From Ruminococcus flavefaciens (lineage in GTDB: Bacteria; Bacillota; Clostridia; Oscillospirales; Ruminococcaceae): a DNA stretch of 64,000 bases. The position numbers and the translations under genes were made by a program. Positions 43,364-51,783 of the stretch are shown piece by piece. The stretch is taken from the NCBI GenBank assembly GCA_023667045.1, contig JAMPAU010000007.1, positions 1 to 64,000 of the forward strand, read 5' to 3'. Positions within the stretch are counted from its first letter, which is position 1. The number at the start of each line of letters is the position of its first letter. The notes beneath the pieces were generated by a model, which saw nothing but the letters and a program-made list of their open reading frames with translations, searched no databases and was not told the origin of the DNA.

Positions 43364-44185
43364 ATGGTAGACTATCAGCAGAAAGAAAACTACAATATCA
43401 ATGACCTGATTGACATTGTGCGTTTACTGCGTGGCGAGGGCGGTTGTCCTTGGGACAGAGAACAAACCCACGAATCTATCAAAAGCGATTTCATTGAGGA
43501 AACCTGCGAGGCTATCGAGGCTATCGACCTCAAAGATACCGACCTGCTCCGTGAAGAACTCGGCGACGTTCTTTTACAGGTGGTTTTTCACTGCCGTATT
43601 GAAGAAGAAAACAAATCTTTTACTTTTGACGACATATGTGACGGAATCTGCAAAAAACTTATAATACGTCACCCGCACGTTTTCGGAGAAGTGACCATTA
43701 ATTCTACCGGCGACGTACTCGAAAACTGGGACAGCATAAAAATGCAGACCAAAGGTCAAGAAACATACACTGAAACTCTCCAAAGCGTTGCAAAGTCGCT
43801 CCCTGCACTTATGAGGGCTCAGAAAGTCGGCAAACGTGCCATGCGTGCCGGTATGGATTTCAGATGTGCAGAAGACGCTATAGCCTGCATTTCTGCCGAA
43901 AAAACAGAACTCGACGAGGCTATTTTATCGGGCGACCAAGCTCACATTGAAGAAGAAATGGGCGATTTGCTCTTTTCTTGCGTTAATGCCTCACGTCATC
44001 TCGGCATAGACTCAGAACAGGCTCTTAAAAACGCTACTGAAAAATTCATAAAACGATTTTCAGTAACTGAAAAACTTGTCCGTGAAGAAAACAAGGACAT
44101 GAAAACGCTCCCCATTGAAGAACTCGATACTTACTGGGACAAGGCTAAAAATATTATTAATCCGGAGGAATACAACCATGACTAA
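43364..44185 (+). CDS. mazG: MazG-family nucleoside triphosphate pyrophosphohydrolase
   Basis: 273 aa with two MazG modules: LRGEGGCPWDREQTHESI and EETCEAIEAID...EELGDVLLQVVFH (the EExxE...ExxD metal motif) in the first, and EMGDLLFSCVNASRHLG in the second. It hydrolyses non-canonical NTPs to NMP and PPi. Start ATG 43364 follows AGGAGG; the in-frame ATG at 43343 precedes that site. Its last eight bases overlap the HU start. B. subtilis yabN carries the same module next to yabO. Confidence 0.93.
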   Translation: MVDYQQKENYNINDLIDIVRLLRGEGGCPWDREQTHESIKSDFIEETCEAIEAIDLKDTDLLREELGDVLLQVVFHCRIEEENKSFTFDDICDGICKKLIIRHPHVFGEVTINSTGDVLENWDSIKMQTKGQETYTETLQSVAKSLPALMRAQKVGKRAMRAGMDFRCAEDAIACISAEKTELDEAILSGDQAHIEEEMGDLLFSCVNASRHLGIDSEQALKNATEKFIKRFSVTEKLVREENKDMKTLPIEELDTYWDKAKNIINPEEYNHD

Positions 44186-44453
44186 ATCTGAACTTATATC
44201 ATCACTCGCAAAAAGCATGAACTGCACAAAGGCAGACGCTACAGCCGTTATTGACGCTACTTTTGCTGTAATTCAGGAAACTCTCGAAAAAGGCGAAAAA
44301 GTTTCAGTTACCGGATTCGGTACATTTGAAATCCGTGCAAGAGGTGAAAAAATCTGCATAAATCCCAGAACTAAAACAAAAATGGTTTGCCCGCCGTGCA
44401 AGTTCCCTACTTTCAAGGCTGGCAGAGACCTCAAAAGAAAAATCAACAAGTAA
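44178..44453 (+). CDS. hup: HU-type DNA-binding protein
   Basis: 91 aa. Classic HU/IHF fold: MTKSELISSLAKSMNCTKAD, then VSVTGFGTFEIRAR and a C-terminal FKAGRDLKRKIN. The arm reads GEKICINPRTKTKMVCP, containing the conserved NPRT. Nucleoid-associated protein. Start ATG 44178 uses GGAGG (44164-44168) inside mazG and overlaps its stop by eight bases, indicating coupled translation. Longer in-frame starts are shadows of mazG. Confidence 0.95.
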   Translation: MTKSELISSLAKSMNCTKADATAVIDATFAVIQETLEKGEKVSVTGFGTFEIRARGEKICINPRTKTKMVCPPCKFPTFKAGRDLKRKINK

Positions 44454-44459
44454 AATATC

Positions 44460-44489
44460 AGGGAACAGATATACACACCTGTTCCCTGC
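44460..44489 (+). terminator. Hairpin between hup and rqcP (attenuator or weak terminator)
   Basis: CAGGGAACAG-ATATACACAC-CTGTTCCCTG stem-loop, but only a short T tract follows (CTTTAAAAAGG), so partial read-through into rqcP is likely. Confidence 0.6.
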
Positions 44490-44507
44490 TTTAAAAAGGA
44501 GATAACT

Positions 44508-44750
44508 ATGAGACTGGACAAATATTTAAAAGTAACACGTCTTATAAAGAGAAGAACCGTTGCCAATGATGCCTGCGACGCTGAAAAAATATCAGTAAAC
44601 GGAAAAATAGCACGTGCTTCCTATGATGTAAAAGTCGGCGACATAATAGAAATAAATATGGGTACACGACCGCTTAAAGTAAAGGTTCTGAATGTTACCG
44701 AACACGCTACTAAAGAGACGGCTTCCGACAACTACACGGTAATAGAATAA
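44508..44750 (+). CDS. rqcP: RqcP/YabO-like S4-domain RNA-binding protein
   Basis: 80-aa S4 domain: MRLDKYLKVTRLIKRRTVAND, then ISVNGKIARASYDVKVGDII. RqcP stabilises the peptidyl-tRNA in the ribosome quality control complex with RqcH during Ala-tailing. Length and sequence match YabO/RqcP more than Hsp15. The mazG neighbourhood agrees with the yabN-yabO pair of Bacillus, here with hup inserted between. AAAGGAGA ribosome site. Confidence 0.92.
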   Translation: MRLDKYLKVTRLIKRRTVANDACDAEKISVNGKIARASYDVKVGDIIEINMGTRPLKVKVLNVTEHATKETASDNYTVIE

Positions 44751-44754
44751 CAAA

Positions 44755-44790
44755 AAATACGGGGAATTGCACAATTCCCCGCTTTTTTTA
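44755..44790. terminator. Terminator after rqcP
   Basis: CGGGGAATTG-CA-CAATTCCCCG with T7; the convergent minus-strand stop codon is at 44788, so the site can serve both strands. Confidence 0.9.
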
Positions 44791-45228
44791 ACTTCTGTCA
44801 TAATAATTATTGTCATCGTAATAATCTGAATTATAATCAATATTCTGATTTCTTGGAATACCAATTTTGCTTGCCACATCTTCAGATTTCTGAATATAAT
44901 CGTTGCCTGTCTGTTTATACTGTTTTGCCGAGTTAACACTTGCCTTAGCACTGTCAATTATGTTATTGCCCTGTTTACAATTCTGCATAAATGGAATAAC
45001 AAAAGCAACAACTCCAAATATTTCATCAACACACGGCAACATATCCGGTGCTATGAAATTAGTTATTACCAGTGCTATGCCGAGACCAGAGTGTCCTTTT
45101 TTAGTAAATATATACGCTCCTACAGCAAGCACTATACAACCTACAGTATCAAGCAATGTCAATACCGCAATAATGAATACAGCCATACCAAACGAATATG
45201 GAATAGGCTTGTTATTTTGATTTCCCAT
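44788..45228 (-). CDS. Small membrane protein, function unknown
   Basis: 146 aa. Three hydrophobic segments in the first 85 residues (AVFIIAVLTLLDTVGCIVLAV; LGIALVITNFIAPDML; GVVAFVIPFM) and a polar, Asp/Asn/Tyr-rich tail (YNSDYYDDNNYYDRS). Six bases after the 212-aa gene, with GAGAGGA, so co-transcribed with it. No family recognised. Confidence 0.6.
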   Translation of the reverse strand: MGNQNNKPIPYSFGMAVFIIAVLTLLDTVGCIVLAVGAYIFTKKGHSGLGIALVITNFIAPDMLPCVDEIFGVVAFVIPFMQNCKQGNNIIDSAKASVNSAKQYKQTGNDYIQKSEDVASKIGIPRNQNIDYNSDYYDDNNYYDRS

Positions 45229-45234
45229 AATTTT

Positions 45235-45873
45235 TTATCCTCTCTTATTAGGATTATATCCCCATGCTCCTTCATATACCGCAGCCATTGCATTCATAGA
45301 ATACCATTTGCCTTTATATTTGAAACTGAATAATATATATTCTTCCGTTGTTTTTTCGCCGTCTTTTTTGTAGGTTACATCAACTATAGTCGCATATCCC
45401 TCATCGCAGTCGGTTATATCTTTCCACATAGCTTGTATACCGTTATACATCCCCTTAAAACTTGCCGCTTCTATGTCGGTTAACCCTGAGCCTGCCAAAT
45501 CATTAAGGTCTATCTTGAAACTTTCCTTGAATTTTATTTTTTTAACTTTACCAAGTCCGTCAAATTTTTTAGATGTTGCTTGCTTTACAGCTTCTCTAAG
45601 CTGTTTTTTGTTCTTTACATAGTCATCATAATAATCCATAACGTTGTCTTCGTAACCTTTTGGCATCATGGCGAGTATTTTTTTCGGATTCTGTTTCAGC
45701 AATTTTTTCATAGCCTCTTTGTTTACGGATTTACCGCTTCCGCCTCCGAAACAAGCAGTGATTATCACCAGCAGTACAACCACTACCGCAACAACCGGAA
45801 GTATCTTCTTGATTTTGCCCTTTGCTCCCTGTGCCGATACGGGACTTTCTGTGATATTTGTGTTTTCTGACAT
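45235..45873 (-). CDS. Membrane-anchored extracytoplasmic protein, function unknown
   Basis: 212 aa. Short cytoplasmic N-terminus, one transmembrane helix (ILPVVAVVVVLLVIITACFG; the Cys there could be a lipobox), then an extracellular domain with a Lys-rich helical part (KKLLKQNPKKILAMMPKGYE) and a beta-rich part ending FSFKYKGKWYSMNAMA, a DUF4878-like pattern. Start ATG 45873 follows GGAGGA; the frame opens further up without a ribosome site. Confidence 0.62.
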   Translation of the reverse strand: MSENTNITESPVSAQGAKGKIKKILPVVAVVVVLLVIITACFGGGSGKSVNKEAMKKLLKQNPKKILAMMPKGYEDNVMDYYDDYVKNKKQLREAVKQATSKKFDGLGKVKKIKFKESFKIDLNDLAGSGLTDIEAASFKGMYNGIQAMWKDITDCDEGYATIVDVTYKKDGEKTTEEYILFSFKYKGKWYSMNAMAAVYEGAWGYNPNKRG

Positions 45874-46001
45874 AAATTTTTCCTCCATATGTATTATTGC
45901 AGACCAACGTAATTTTAGGTCTGTAACTATATTATACATATCGTACCGGACACACGGCTGTTCGTTCAAAAAAAATTTACAATCACATACAAAAAATTAC
46001 C

Positions 46002-46037
46002 AAAACAAAAGCCACTCCCTAAGGAATGGCTTATTTT
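46002..46037 (-). terminator. Terminator after the 158-aa secreted protein gene
   Basis: AAGCCACTCC-CTAA-GGAATGGCTT hairpin with flanking A/T runs, downstream of the minus-strand stop at 46043. Confidence 0.8.
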
Positions 46038-46042
46038 TTATA

Positions 46043-46519
46043 TTATTCTGATACTGTTTCCGTAAATGTATCAATAACGGTTACGCCGTCGGATTCATAG
46101 ACATCAATGACTACAGGTACATAAGTGCCGTTGGCTATAGCCTCCATCTGTGCTACTGCTTCTTCGGGGTTTTTAGCTGCACCCTTATAGAGTAAATCTT
46201 CAGTATAGGCATAGCCTTTTATACCATTATCACCTATAACAGGCTGTAAATCTGGAAAATCTTCAGCATAGTTTCCAACAGCTACACCGTAGGTCTGACC
46301 ATTTTCGTTGACTTCATAATTACCTTCGATATGCGGAACAGGTGTTAATGTTCCGTCTTCATTGCAGGTATAAAGTACTCCCTCTGCCATTTCTTCCTCA
46401 GAAATACAAATTACTTCATCTTCAGCATTTTTGTCCGCATAGACAAGCGGTATCGATACAGCAGAAACACCGGCTATCAGTGAAAGTGCCATAGCAGCCA
46501 GCTTAAAAGATTTTTTCAT
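46043..46519 (-). CDS. Secreted protein of unknown function
   Basis: 158 aa. Signal peptide (MKKSFKLAAMALSLIAGVSA...VYA), then a mostly acidic domain (EDEVICISEEEMAEGVLYTC) ending TVIDTFTETVSE. No dockerin or anchor, so it is released or noncovalently held. ATG 46519 is preferred: an ATG at 46525 directly abuts the AGGAGGA site. Confidence 0.65.
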   Translation of the reverse strand: MKKSFKLAAMALSLIAGVSAVSIPLVYADKNAEDEVICISEEEMAEGVLYTCNEDGTLTPVPHIEGNYEVNENGQTYGVAVGNYAEDFPDLQPVIGDNGIKGYAYTEDLLYKGAAKNPEEAVAQMEAIANGTYVPVVIDVYESDGVTVIDTFTETVSE

Positions 46520-46630
46520 AGTCATTCCTCCTATATTTTTTTATAATTATAACATAGTATTTTAAAAAAGTCAATAGTAATAATTATATTTATTTGACAA
46601 ACATATATCACTATACAAATTAATATATAA

Positions 46631-46664
46631 AAAACAGGTACAGTTATGTGTACCTGTTTTATTT
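46631..46664 (-). terminator. Terminator overlapping the epimerase stop codon
   Basis: AAACAGGTACA-GTTA-TGTACCTGTTT with T-run in the minus direction. The epimerase stop codon (46659-46661) lies at the edge of the stem. Confidence 0.85.
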
Positions 46665-47612
46665 GGTATTGTTTATATCCCAACGAAATACGACAATTTT
46701 TGCAGCCTTAGTGCAGTCAAGCATATTATTGTGTTCAAGCTTTGTCATATCAAGGTAGCGGTAATTTACTTTTTCGTCGGTATTCTTTGAAAAAATCCCC
46801 TTAATCTTTGAAAGAGTACCTCCGGCAGACCGTGAAATTACTGTACCTAAATGATAATGTTCACGCATAAATGCGATAATCTCAGAGGCGGTAGTTATAT
46901 GCTTGTCGCATACATTATATGTGCCGGAATAAGAAGTATCTTCCGCACTCTTAACATAACATAATATAAAGTCAACCAGATTATGCAGACAACACAACTG
47001 AAAACCATACTGTCCAGTACCGGAAACAAATTTAACATTGTCTTTAGGGTCGGTAATCTTTGCTGTGAGATTTTCAATGAATTTGAGCGTATATATAGGT
47101 GAATGCCTTATGATACAGGCTATTACGTCCTTATGCCCCTGCAACTGCCTTACAAAAGCCTTTTCAGATTCAAACTTCAGAATCGCATAATTCGTAACCG
47201 GTTTTAGCTTATTTTCCTCTCTAAGCGGTTCACGGCTTTTTGTAAATTCATACACTTGGTCAGTGCTGAGAAGAATAAATTTCTTTACACCGTTATTCAG
47301 AGCGTACTCATATATGAACTTGTCACACTCTGCGGAAATAGCAACCTGTGTATCAGTAACCATTGCCGGAAAGTCATTATCAACTGTACAGGAAGCATGA
47401 ACAACTATATCAATCTTATTCTGCTTGAAAATATCAGCATATGTTTCCTTATCGTCCGGAGCAGACTGAATAAAAGAATAGTGAAGTTTTCCGGTATTAT
47501 AATTATTTTCTTTTTCGTCAACGGCAATGACTGCATTTCCCTTTTTAAGAAGTCCGGAGCAGACATACTGCCCGATAAGCCCGCAACCGCCCGTTACAAG
47601 AATTGTATTCAT
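46659..47612 (-). CDS. NAD-dependent epimerase/dehydratase (extended SDR)
   Basis: 317 aa. Rossmann motif VTGGCGLIGQYVCSGLLKKG at the N-terminus, an acidic residue after the second strand (AVDEKEN), LLSTDQVYEF and the YxxxK catalytic pair in TNYAILKFESEKA. Likely acts on a nucleotide sugar; the exact reaction is not readable. The last third (HLGTVISRSAGGTLSKIKGI) is typical of substrate-binding regions. Start ATG 47612 follows AAAGGA; the in-frame TTG upstream overlaps that site. Confidence 0.8.
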   Translation of the reverse strand: MNTILVTGGCGLIGQYVCSGLLKKGNAVIAVDEKENNYNTGKLHYSFIQSAPDDKETYADIFKQNKIDIVVHASCTVDNDFPAMVTDTQVAISAECDKFIYEYALNNGVKKFILLSTDQVYEFTKSREPLREENKLKPVTNYAILKFESEKAFVRQLQGHKDVIACIIRHSPIYTLKFIENLTAKITDPKDNVKFVSGTGQYGFQLCCLHNLVDFILCYVKSAEDTSYSGTYNVCDKHITTASEIIAFMREHYHLGTVISRSAGGTLSKIKGIFSKNTDEKVNYRYLDMTKLEHNNMLDCTKAAKIVVFRWDINNTK

Positions 47613-47686
47613 AGCCACATTTCCTTTCAAATTAAAATACTTTTACATTATATCACATTTTAAAATTTTTTGCAAGCTATATTATA

Positions 47687-49078
47687 TTATTCAGACTGAC
47701 TATTGCTGTTTACTTCATCAATGTATTTATCCACCACTGAATTTATAGAATCGTATGTTTCGCTCCACGGAGTACCACGTGCAGTAAGTCTGAGACTGTT
47801 GTCAAGAAGTTCACCGCAGTCTTCTGAAACGCCCTTTGATATGTCAATAACGGGGTTATCCTCAGCGAGTGCCTGCATACTTTCTTTCATATCAAACATC
47901 TCATCTGTCCAGCCGTAATCATCTTTCATCTGCTTATCAGCTATTTTAAGTATTTCCTCGTCATCAAACACAAATCTCTTACACTCAAGGAATTTAGCGA
48001 CACCCTCCGGATTATGACCGCCCTTTACAAAGGCATAAGCCTCCATGCCCACAGGAATATAATACTCGTCTGATTCGGGGTCTTTAGGCATGGGAACAAA
48101 AAAAGCGTCGTCGCCGAAAGTGCTTTTCCAGTCTGATTCTTTTTTATAAAACTGATACAGTCCGCACGGATAGAAAAGAGTTTTTCCCTCGCCTATGTAA
48201 GCAGGTTTTGCATTCCAGCCGTATTCTTCTGAACCAATCGCTATGTAGTTTTTTTGATAAAGCTCATATATCCAGTTCTGGACAAGCTCAATAGCAGGAT
48301 TTGAAAGGTTATTGACAAGTTTTCCGTCATCTATGCTTACCGCCGGAATACCTGTTGTAGCAGTAAGTCCGAACTCAAACCACCAGCCGTCTATACCGTA
48401 CCGCTGATTCTGAGGGTCGGAAAACTTGCTTAACATTTCCTCAAAAGTATTCCAATTCCATTCACCTTTTGCGTAAAGTTCGGCAGGGTCTTGCAAACCC
48501 GATTCAAGAATAGTCTTTCGGTTGTATATGACACCGCAGTTATCTCCGGCAATGCGTGTTGAAATGATATAGTGACTGCCGTTCCATATGAAACTGTCGT
48601 TAAGTTCACGCACATCGTCCCACAGCGGAGAACTGAAATCAATGTAGTCATCTGCCGGAATAAACATTGAACGCACCGCACCTTTAGGGAAAGCGTCAAG
48701 GTCGCCGGCATAAAAGAAGTCAATGCCCTCATCGCCGTTGATAGCCTTTGCAAGCTGTTCATAACGTTCCTCGTATGTACACTGATACCATTCAATACTA
48801 CCGCCGTAACGTTCTTGAAAAGCCACCAGAAAAGCAGGAGTACTTTTACCGTCATTGTCGCTTGAATTTATATCCCATGACGAGAGCCATTTTATTTTTT
48901 TGTTTTCAAGCTCTCCGGTAAGAAGTTCAGAATTTTTGGCATTTTTGGATATAGCCTTTCGTAAAGCAGGGTCAACATCATTTATATCCGACTTGTCATT
49001 ATTTTCACCGCACGCCGTAAAAGTCAGCGACATTGAGGCAATAACCAATGAAGATATAAAAATTTTCAGTTTATTCAT
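47687..49078 (-). CDS. Extracellular solute-binding lipoprotein (family 1, sugar type)
   Basis: 463 aa. Lipobox TFTACGEN; mature protein has the periplasmic-binding fold of family 1 (maltose/oligosaccharide type): FQERYGGSIEWYQCTYEERY, GVIYNRKTILESGL, GEWNWNTFEEMLSKF. It would feed a sugar ABC importer, but no permease or ATPase gene lies nearby. GGAGGG site six bases before ATG 49078; the preceding gene stops at 49080, so the two are contiguous and probably one transcript with metF. Confidence 0.85.
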   Translation of the reverse strand: MNKLKIFISSLVIASMSLTFTACGENNDKSDINDVDPALRKAISKNAKNSELLTGELENKKIKWLSSWDINSSDNDGKSTPAFLVAFQERYGGSIEWYQCTYEERYEQLAKAINGDEGIDFFYAGDLDAFPKGAVRSMFIPADDYIDFSSPLWDDVRELNDSFIWNGSHYIISTRIAGDNCGVIYNRKTILESGLQDPAELYAKGEWNWNTFEEMLSKFSDPQNQRYGIDGWWFEFGLTATTGIPAVSIDDGKLVNNLSNPAIELVQNWIYELYQKNYIAIGSEEYGWNAKPAYIGEGKTLFYPCGLYQFYKKESDWKSTFGDDAFFVPMPKDPESDEYYIPVGMEAYAFVKGGHNPEGVAKFLECKRFVFDDEEILKIADKQMKDDYGWTDEMFDMKESMQALAEDNPVIDISKGVSEDCGELLDNSLRLTARGTPWSETYDSINSVVDKYIDEVNSNSQSE

Positions 49079-49079
49079 T

Positions 49080-49754
49080 TTATCCCTCCGAACACGTTTT
49101 ACCGCTTGCCGAAAATGCACAGCTTTCTTTCATTCTGCATGATTCACAGCCCTTTTTCCCTCTTTTTATTGGAGTTTCAGATATACCTATAATAGCCGTC
49201 ACGGACTTTGAGGGTATAAGCAGAGAGTTTTCTGTGACAGTAAGACCTATACGGCGTTGGGCGTTCAGAAACAACAACAGGTCTTTCTGTATATCAAGCG
49301 GAAAATCTCCGTATCCGGCACTGAAACGCCATGTCCTGTAGGGAGCTTTAATGACAGAAAAAATCTCTCTTTCTGCATTGTTGCAGACCTGCTCAACCCC
49401 TGCACTGCAAAGACAATCCACAGCGAGTGCCTCTGCCATGTCTGTGACAGCGGTCTGCCGGATAAGCTTATCAGCCTCAGCCGAAAGAGTTACAGCAAGT
49501 ACAACCGCCTCAGTACAGCCGGAAAGATGTTTCTTTATGTCGTTTCCAGCAAGGGTAGTACTCAGACCGCCGAGATATACGCCGTCTTCCGTAAAGCTGA
49601 CAGAGGTTTTGCGATATACGTATTTAGGGCGTATACGCTCACGCACAACAGGCTCAAGACGGTCAAGCATTTCCTTTACCCGACCGTCCGGCACACCCTT
49701 TACGCCCATATAACGTGCTGATTCTTCCTTTGAAATTGTTTCAAGGGTCATCAT
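49080..49754 (-). CDS. MetH reactivation-domain protein (B12-dependent methionine synthase activation)
   Basis: 224 aa. The stretch ALAVDCLCSAGVEQVCNNAE and RFSAGYGDFPLDIQKDLLLF match the AdoMet-binding activation domain found at the C-terminus of MetH. In many Clostridia it is a separate gene, serving a MetH that lacks it. The C-terminus carries a CxxC cluster (GCESCRMKESCAF). ATGA overlap with the metF stop (49754-49751) shows coupling: metF makes methyl-THF, and this protein keeps cobalamin methionine synthase active. metH itself is not in the window. Confidence 0.87.
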   Translation of the reverse strand: MMTLETISKEESARYMGVKGVPDGRVKEMLDRLEPVVRERIRPKYVYRKTSVSFTEDGVYLGGLSTTLAGNDIKKHLSGCTEAVVLAVTLSAEADKLIRQTAVTDMAEALAVDCLCSAGVEQVCNNAEREIFSVIKAPYRTWRFSAGYGDFPLDIQKDLLLFLNAQRRIGLTVTENSLLIPSKSVTAIIGISETPIKRGKKGCESCRMKESCAFSASGKTCSEG

Positions 49755-50611
49755 GCGTTTATTATTCCGGAAACAGCCTCGCTGATTTTCCTTGCAACAT
49801 AGGCGTTGTTCATTGTATAGAGGTGTATGCCGTCCACTCCGCTTGCTATAAGGTCTACTATCTGATTTATCGCATAGGCTATTCCTGCATCTCTCAAAGC
49901 CTCCGGATTGTTTTCATATTTCTGCATGATACGCACAAACTTACGGGGCAGACTTGCACCGCACGTTGTAACCATGCGTTCAATCTGATTTTTATTGACA
50001 ACAGGCATGATTCCGGCTTCAATGGGTACATCTATACCGGCAAGCACGGTCTTTTCACGGAACTCATAAAAAGCGTCGTTATCAAAGAAAAGCTGACTGA
50101 TGAGATGTGTTGCACCTGCTTCAACTTTCTTTTTAAGGTTGATTATATCGTCTATGATTGTGTCAGAATCAGGGTGGCACTCCGGATAGCAAGCACCAGC
50201 AATATCAAAATCACCATGAGACTTTATGTATGTTACAAGGTCGCTGGCATGAGGAAAGTCATTTTTCGGCTCAATGTCGGGGTTCTTGTCACCTCTCAGT
50301 GCAAGGATATTTTCAATGCCCCTTTTCTTTATCTCGTCCAGAGTAGCAGAGATTTCTTCCTTTGTGTAGTTTATACTCGGAAGATGTATCATTGGTGTTA
50401 TGCCGTTTTCCTTTATTCTTGAGGCAACGTCACACGCAAATGTATTGTTACTGCTACCGCCTGCTCCGAAAGTCACGCTGATAAAATCGGGTTTAAGGTC
50501 GTGAAGTTCGTCAAGTGTTTTATAGATAACCTCAACTGAACTTGTTTTTTTAGGCGGGAAAACCTCAAAAGAAAAAACTGTTTTTTTGTCAAATAAATCT
50601 CTTATTTTCAT
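49751..50611 (-). CDS. metF: 5,10-methylenetetrahydrofolate reductase
   Basis: 286 aa TIM-barrel flavoprotein. FSFEVFPPKKTSS (catalytic Glu), SVTFGAGGSSNN, IENILALRGDKNPD and HLISQLFFDNDAFYEF are all hallmarks. Reduces methylene-THF to methyl-THF for methionine synthesis. Sixteen bases after ung and overlapping the MetH-activation gene, so part of one minus-strand transcript. No SAM riboswitch or T-box precedes it. Confidence 0.96.
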   Translation of the reverse strand: MKIRDLFDKKTVFSFEVFPPKKTSSVEVIYKTLDELHDLKPDFISVTFGAGGSSNNTFACDVASRIKENGITPMIHLPSINYTKEEISATLDEIKKRGIENILALRGDKNPDIEPKNDFPHASDLVTYIKSHGDFDIAGACYPECHPDSDTIIDDIINLKKKVEAGATHLISQLFFDNDAFYEFREKTVLAGIDVPIEAGIMPVVNKNQIERMVTTCGASLPRKFVRIMQKYENNPEALRDAGIAYAINQIVDLIASGVDGIHLYTMNNAYVARKISEAVSGIINA

Positions 50612-50627
50612 AATACCCTCCGGAATT

Positions 50628-51299
50628 TTACTCTATGCTCCAGTCAATTTCGCCCTGTCCGACAGCACGCAGAAACTCATTAGCCTGTGAAAAATGTTTA
50701 CAGCCAAAGAATCCATTATAGGCGGACAGCGGACTGGGATGGGCAGATTTCAGCACAAGATGTGCAGGATTTGTTATAAACTTCTCCTTTGATTTAGCGT
50801 CACCGCCCCATAGCATGAAAACCATAGGCTTTTCACGTTCATTAAGGATTTTTATAACGTCTGTGGTGAAAGTTTCCCAGCCTATGCCATGATGACTTCT
50901 TGCTTTGTTCGCACGGACTGTCAGAACCGAATTAAGCAGTAATACGCCGTTTTCAGCCCACTTTGTAAGCTCGCCGTGCTTGCCAAGATTGTTTATACCA
51001 ATATCGTCTCTTATTTCCTTGAATATATTAACAAGAGACGGCGGAGGTGCTATGCCTTTCTTTACTGAAAAACTCAGTCCGTGAGCCTGTCCCTCGCCAT
51101 GATATGGGTCTTGTCCTATTATAACGCACCTTACATCATTATATGAAGTAAGTTTCATAGCATTGTAAATGTCATACATATCTGGAAAAATCCGCTGTGT
51201 TTTATATTCATCTATGAGTTTCTGACGGAGATTTATGTAATATTCCTTTTCAAACTCATCTTTGAGAATTTCGTCCCAGTCATTGCCAAAATTAACCAT
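50628..51299 (-). CDS. ung: Uracil-DNA glycosylase
   Basis: 223 aa, family 1 UDG. Water-activating motif IGQDPYHGEGQAHGLSFSV and the leucine/DNA-intercalation motif HPSPLSAYNGFFGCKHF are complete. Removes uracil from DNA. ATG 51299 after AGGAGAC; eleven bases after the DUF2500-like gene. Confidence 0.97.
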   Translation of the reverse strand: MVNFGNDWDEILKDEFEKEYYINLRQKLIDEYKTQRIFPDMYDIYNAMKLTSYNDVRCVIIGQDPYHGEGQAHGLSFSVKKGIAPPPSLVNIFKEIRDDIGINNLGKHGELTKWAENGVLLLNSVLTVRANKARSHHGIGWETFTTDVIKILNEREKPMVFMLWGGDAKSKEKFITNPAHLVLKSAHPSPLSAYNGFFGCKHFSQANEFLRAVGQGEIDWSIE

Positions 51300-51310
51300 A
51301 CAGTCTCCTT

Positions 51311-51739
51311 TCAGTTATTTTCGTAAACAGTGTCGTCATAATACTTGAACTTCACAAGCTTATTTTTTCTGTATGTAAGCGACCCCTGCTGATTAAAGGG
51401 GATTTTTTCATAAGCGTCAACGGAGCATTCTATCTTCACTGTCTGCCCCTTGCGTGTCACGAAAGTAAGTTCATAGTATTCGTCAATTAGTTTAACATCG
51501 CCGTTGCTCTCTATTACTCTTAGACGGTCATCGCTTTTTCTTATAAGAGTTGCCATTTCCACAACAGGTGAGGAAAAAGTCTTCTGTGAGTTCTGTTCTT
51601 CTTCGTCGTCTTCTTCTTCAAGAAAAAGAGATATGAACCTCTGCCACGGATTGTCTCCGCCAAAAGTCACAATTATAAGAATCAAGGCTACGGCAATCGC
51701 ACCGAACATAATAAGCATATTTCTTATCTCCGGTGACAT
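51311..51739 (-). CDS. DUF2500-like membrane-anchored protein
   Basis: 142 aa. One N-terminal membrane helix (MLIMFGAIAVALILIIVTFG), an acidic linker (EEEDDEEEQ), and a C-terminal beta domain with VVEMATLIRKSDDRLRV, YYELTFVTRKGQTVKIECSV and GSLTYRKNKLVKF that fits DUF2500. Function unknown; probably the same transcript as ung. Confidence 0.65.
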   Translation of the reverse strand: MSPEIRNMLIMFGAIAVALILIIVTFGGDNPWQRFISLFLEEEDDEEEQNSQKTFSSPVVEMATLIRKSDDRLRVIESNGDVKLIDEYYELTFVTRKGQTVKIECSVDAYEKIPFNQQGSLTYRKNKLVKFKYYDDTVYENN

Positions 51740-51783
51740 TGTTATCAGTCCTTTCTTTTTTGTGTTGTCTTTATTTTTATCTT

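Noticed and set aside
50612-50627. SAM riboswitch before metF
   Set aside because: Only 16 bases lie between ung and metF.
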